From NCBI GenBank assembly GCA_021324465.1, contig JAJPJB010000069.1, positions 1 through 64,000 of the forward strand: DNA of 64,000 bases. The letters run 5' to 3'. Both the position numbers and the translations under genes were made by a program. Under the pieces are notes generated by a model, which did no database searches, had not been told where the DNA came from, and worked only from the letters and a program-made list of their open reading frames with translations. This DNA comes from Hyphomicrobiaceae bacterium. Lineage in GTDB: Bacteria; Pseudomonadota; Alphaproteobacteria; Rhizobiales; Xanthobacteraceae. Shown piece by piece: positions 62,263-64,000 of the stretch; within the stretch, counting starts at the first letter, position 1, and each line of letters begins with the position of its first letter.

Positions 62263-63372
62263 TTAGGATGTCCGCCACACGTCGTTGGCCAGTTCGACAA
62301 CCATGCGCAGCTTCGCCCATTGCTCGTCCTCGGCCAGCACATTGCCCTCTTCGGTCGAGGCGAAGCCGCATTGCGGCGACAGGCAGAGCTGCTCGATCGG
62401 CGCATATTTGGTCGCCTCCTCGATGCGCCGCTTGACCTCGTCCTTCTTTTCGAGCGCGCCGGTCTTGGTGGTGATCAGCCCGAGCACGACGATCTTGTTG
62501 CCTTTGGGCAGAAAACGCAGCGGCTCGAAGCCGCCGGCGCGCGCGGTATCGTATTCGAGGAAATAGCCATCGTAATTCAGCTTGCCGAGCAGGGTCTCGG
62601 CGACCGGCTCATAGCCGCCCTCCGATATCCAGGTGGAGCGGAAATTGCCGCGGCAGACATGGGTGGTAATCACCATGTCGGCCGGCTTGCCTTCCAGCGC
62701 GGCATTGATGACCCGGGCATAATCCCGCGCGAGATTGTCGGCATCGAGCCCACGCTCGCGCGCCTTTTTCAGCTCCGCCTGCGAGCATAGATAGGCCCAG
62801 GCGGTATCGTCGAATTGCAGATAGCGACAGCCGACATCGTAGAAGGCGCGGATCGCCTGCTTATAGGTCTTGGCGAGATCGTCGAAGATCGCGTTGCGAT
62901 CGGCATAGTATTTTGTGTCGACCGCGTTCGGCTCGAGGCGAAAATGCATCGTCGCCGGGCTCGGGATGCACATTTTAGGCGTTACCCGCGTATGCGCTTT
63001 GAGGAACTTGAAGTGCTCCAGCATCGGGTGATTGGAGAAGCCGAGCTTGCCGTTGATGCGGATGCTGCGCGGCTTGGTCTGCACGCCCTGGAATTGGATG
63101 CCGTGATCGAGCTCGTAGATCTCCACCCCATCGAGCAGGCCGTAGAAATCGAAATGCCACCAGGATCGGCGGAACTCGCCGTCGGTCGCAACTTTGAGGC
63201 CGACGTCTTCCTGCTTCCTGATGATCTTCTCGATCTCACGATCCTCGACCTCTTTGAGCTGCGCGGCGCTGATCTCGCCTTTCTCGCGCTTGGCGCGCGC
63301 TTCCTTCAGCGGCGCGGTGCGCAAAATGCTGCCGACTATGTCGGCGCGAAACGGCGGCTTGGTCTTTGTCAT
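62263..63372 (-). CDS. Cobalamin-independent methionine synthase-like (MetE C-terminal) protein
   Basis: A 369-residue single-barrel homologue of the MetE C-terminal catalytic domain. FRADIVGSILRTAPLKEARAKREKGEIS and KVATDGEFRRSWWHFDFYGLLDGVE are at the N-terminus. The zinc site is probably His/Cys in MVITTHVCRGNFRS plus LSPQCGFAST near the C-terminus. Such short forms (YxjG/YxjH-like) use other methyl donors or methylcobalamin-linked carriers; the substrate is not known. The N-terminal domain of MetE is absent. ATG 63372 follows GGGAGGATT. Confidence 0.9.
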   Translation of the reverse strand: MTKTKPPFRADIVGSILRTAPLKEARAKREKGEISAAQLKEVEDREIEKIIRKQEDVGLKVATDGEFRRSWWHFDFYGLLDGVEIYELDHGIQFQGVQTKPRSIRINGKLGFSNHPMLEHFKFLKAHTRVTPKMCIPSPATMHFRLEPNAVDTKYYADRNAIFDDLAKTYKQAIRAFYDVGCRYLQFDDTAWAYLCSQAELKKARERGLDADNLARDYARVINAALEGKPADMVITTHVCRGNFRSTWISEGGYEPVAETLLGKLNYDGYFLEYDTARAGGFEPLRFLPKGNKIVVLGLITTKTGALEKKDEVKRRIEEATKYAPIEQLCLSPQCGFASTEEGNVLAEDEQWAKLRMVVELANDVWRTS

Positions 63373-63508
63373 GGCGGCAATCCTCCCGCGAAGTCGTTGG
63401 CAAGAATGGTTGGCTTCTAACAAGCCGGAGCCGCACGGTTCGTCAACTGCAAATCGCCGGGTCGTGCGTTGGGCAATAGCCCAAGCCCGGCAAGAGCATA
63501 GGAGGTGT

Positions 63509-63820
63509 TCACACCTCGACGGTTACGCGACCGTCCACGACGGTGACCGGATAGGTCTTGATCGGGATCATGCAGGGCGGCGAGACGACTTCGCCGGTCC
63601 GGATATTGAACTGTCCGTTGTGGAAGTTGCATTCCACAATGTCGTCCTCGATATAGCCTTCGGACAACGATCCGGGTCCGTGGGTGCACGTGTCATCAGT
63701 GACGTAAAACTCGCCACCGACGTTGAACACCGCCAGTACCAGATCGTCGACCTCGACCTTGAGCGCCGTGCCGGGCGCGACCTCGTCGGTGCCGCAGAGA
63801 TCGATGTGTTTTGCGGACAT
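63509..63820 (-). CDS. Rieske-type [2Fe-2S] ferredoxin
   Basis: A 103-residue protein with both Rieske motifs: CTHGPGSLSEGYIEDDIVECNFHNGQF (CxH at about residues 44-46 and CxxH at about 63-66). It resembles the ferredoxin components of ring-hydroxylating dioxygenases. No oxygenase is visible inside the window, but the gene is near the right edge. ATG 63820 (MSAKHIDLCGTDEV) follows GAGGCTGG. Confidence 0.93.
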   Translation of the reverse strand: MSAKHIDLCGTDEVAPGTALKVEVDDLVLAVFNVGGEFYVTDDTCTHGPGSLSEGYIEDDIVECNFHNGQFNIRTGEVVSPPCMIPIKTYPVTVVDGRVTVEV

Positions 63821-63947
63821 TAGCCAGCCTCGTAATTGGGCCTGTTGTTGGTTTGCCGTCAAGCGGAGGGCCCTTATACAGGACGCGGCCGATAATGAAA
63901 TATCGCCGAATGCCCGTTATATTGCCGAGGGCGTATGAGGAGAGTGC

Positions 63948-64000
63948 ATGATGCAAAGCGAATCGGCCCGGATGAGCTCGGCGGCTGAGGCGAAATTCCG
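63948..64000 (+). CDS. Start of an unidentified gene (cut by window edge)
   Basis: ATGATG at 63948-63953 preceded by GAGGAGAG (a strong ribosome binding site) opens a frame reading MMQSESARMSSAAEAKF to the window end. It is divergent from the Rieske gene. Eighteen residues are too few to identify the product. Confidence 0.6.
   Translation, partial: MMQSESARMSSAAEAKF

Overview
The window is a GC-rich chromosomal segment of an alphaproteobacterium, most likely from the Hyphomicrobiales (Rhizobiales) near Bradyrhizobiaceae/Xanthobacteraceae. The pointers are rpsP-rimM next to ffh, a Bradyrhizobium-like SucA N-terminus (MSRQDANTAF), lineage-typical small families (DUF2794, DUF1223, DUF2277, DUF4337, Rieske-type small proteins), and several palindromic intergenic repeats of the kind common in this order. 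There is no phage, plasmid, insertion sequence or CRISPR array. Almost all of the window is core genome.

Layout. 0-8.5 kb holds translation and targeting genes: rimM (cut by the window edge), rpsP, ffh, a secreted GyrI-like protein, dapF, mtaB, a PPOX flavoprotein, a RluA-type pseudouridine synthase, ftsY and a septation-protein-A homologue. Both protein parts of the SRP system (Ffh, FtsY) are present. 8.5-16.4 kb holds the cytochrome c maturation run ccmA-B-C-D-G on the minus strand, acnA, a DUF1223 protein, a candidate minus-strand structured RNA with its own terminator, and DUF2794. 16.4-25.7 kb holds a GNAT/LysR pair divergent from an MFS transporter, a Bax-inhibitor-like protein, a YbbA/YbbP-like ABC exporter with a 48-residue membrane microprotein embedded between ATPase and permease, a divergent TesA-like esterase, thpR and another GNAT. 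26-36.6 kb is a TCA-cycle block: zapE, mdh, sucC, sucD, sucA, sucB, lpd, with palindromic repeats between the last genes. 36.7-46.4 kb holds DUF4337, xerC, priA, a TfoX-like protein, a DUF4403 protein, DUF2277, a glutaryl-CoA dehydrogenase gene broken by an in-frame TAG, tRNA-Arg(CCG), a DoxX protein and an alpha/beta hydrolase. 46.5-53.1 kb is a translation block: infC (AUU start), GYD protein, rpmI, rplT, DinB-like, pheS, an embedded 171-residue membrane protein, pheT.

The most interesting region is 53.25-57.81 kb. It is a compact three-gene cluster for a thiazole/oxazole-modified peptide (TOMM/LAP RiPP): a 130-residue precursor whose last 39 residues contain 14 cysteines, a fused E1-like/YcaO cyclodehydratase, and a SagB-type FMN dehydrogenase whose start overlaps the YcaO stop. 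The precursor begins with what looks like a Sec signal peptide, followed by an acidic recognition-like segment. A GGAAC-N16-CGTT motif upstream fits the alphaproteobacterial EcfG general-stress promoter, and a GC-rich hairpin sits between precursor and enzymes. No transporter, protease or immunity gene is adjacent.

57.8-64 kb returns to ordinary genes: a VOC protein, a Tat-exported FAD amine oxidase, a YiiX-like cysteine hydrolase, an EI24/CysZ-like membrane protein, a MetE-C-like methyltransferase, a Rieske ferredoxin, and the first codons of a further gene at the right edge.
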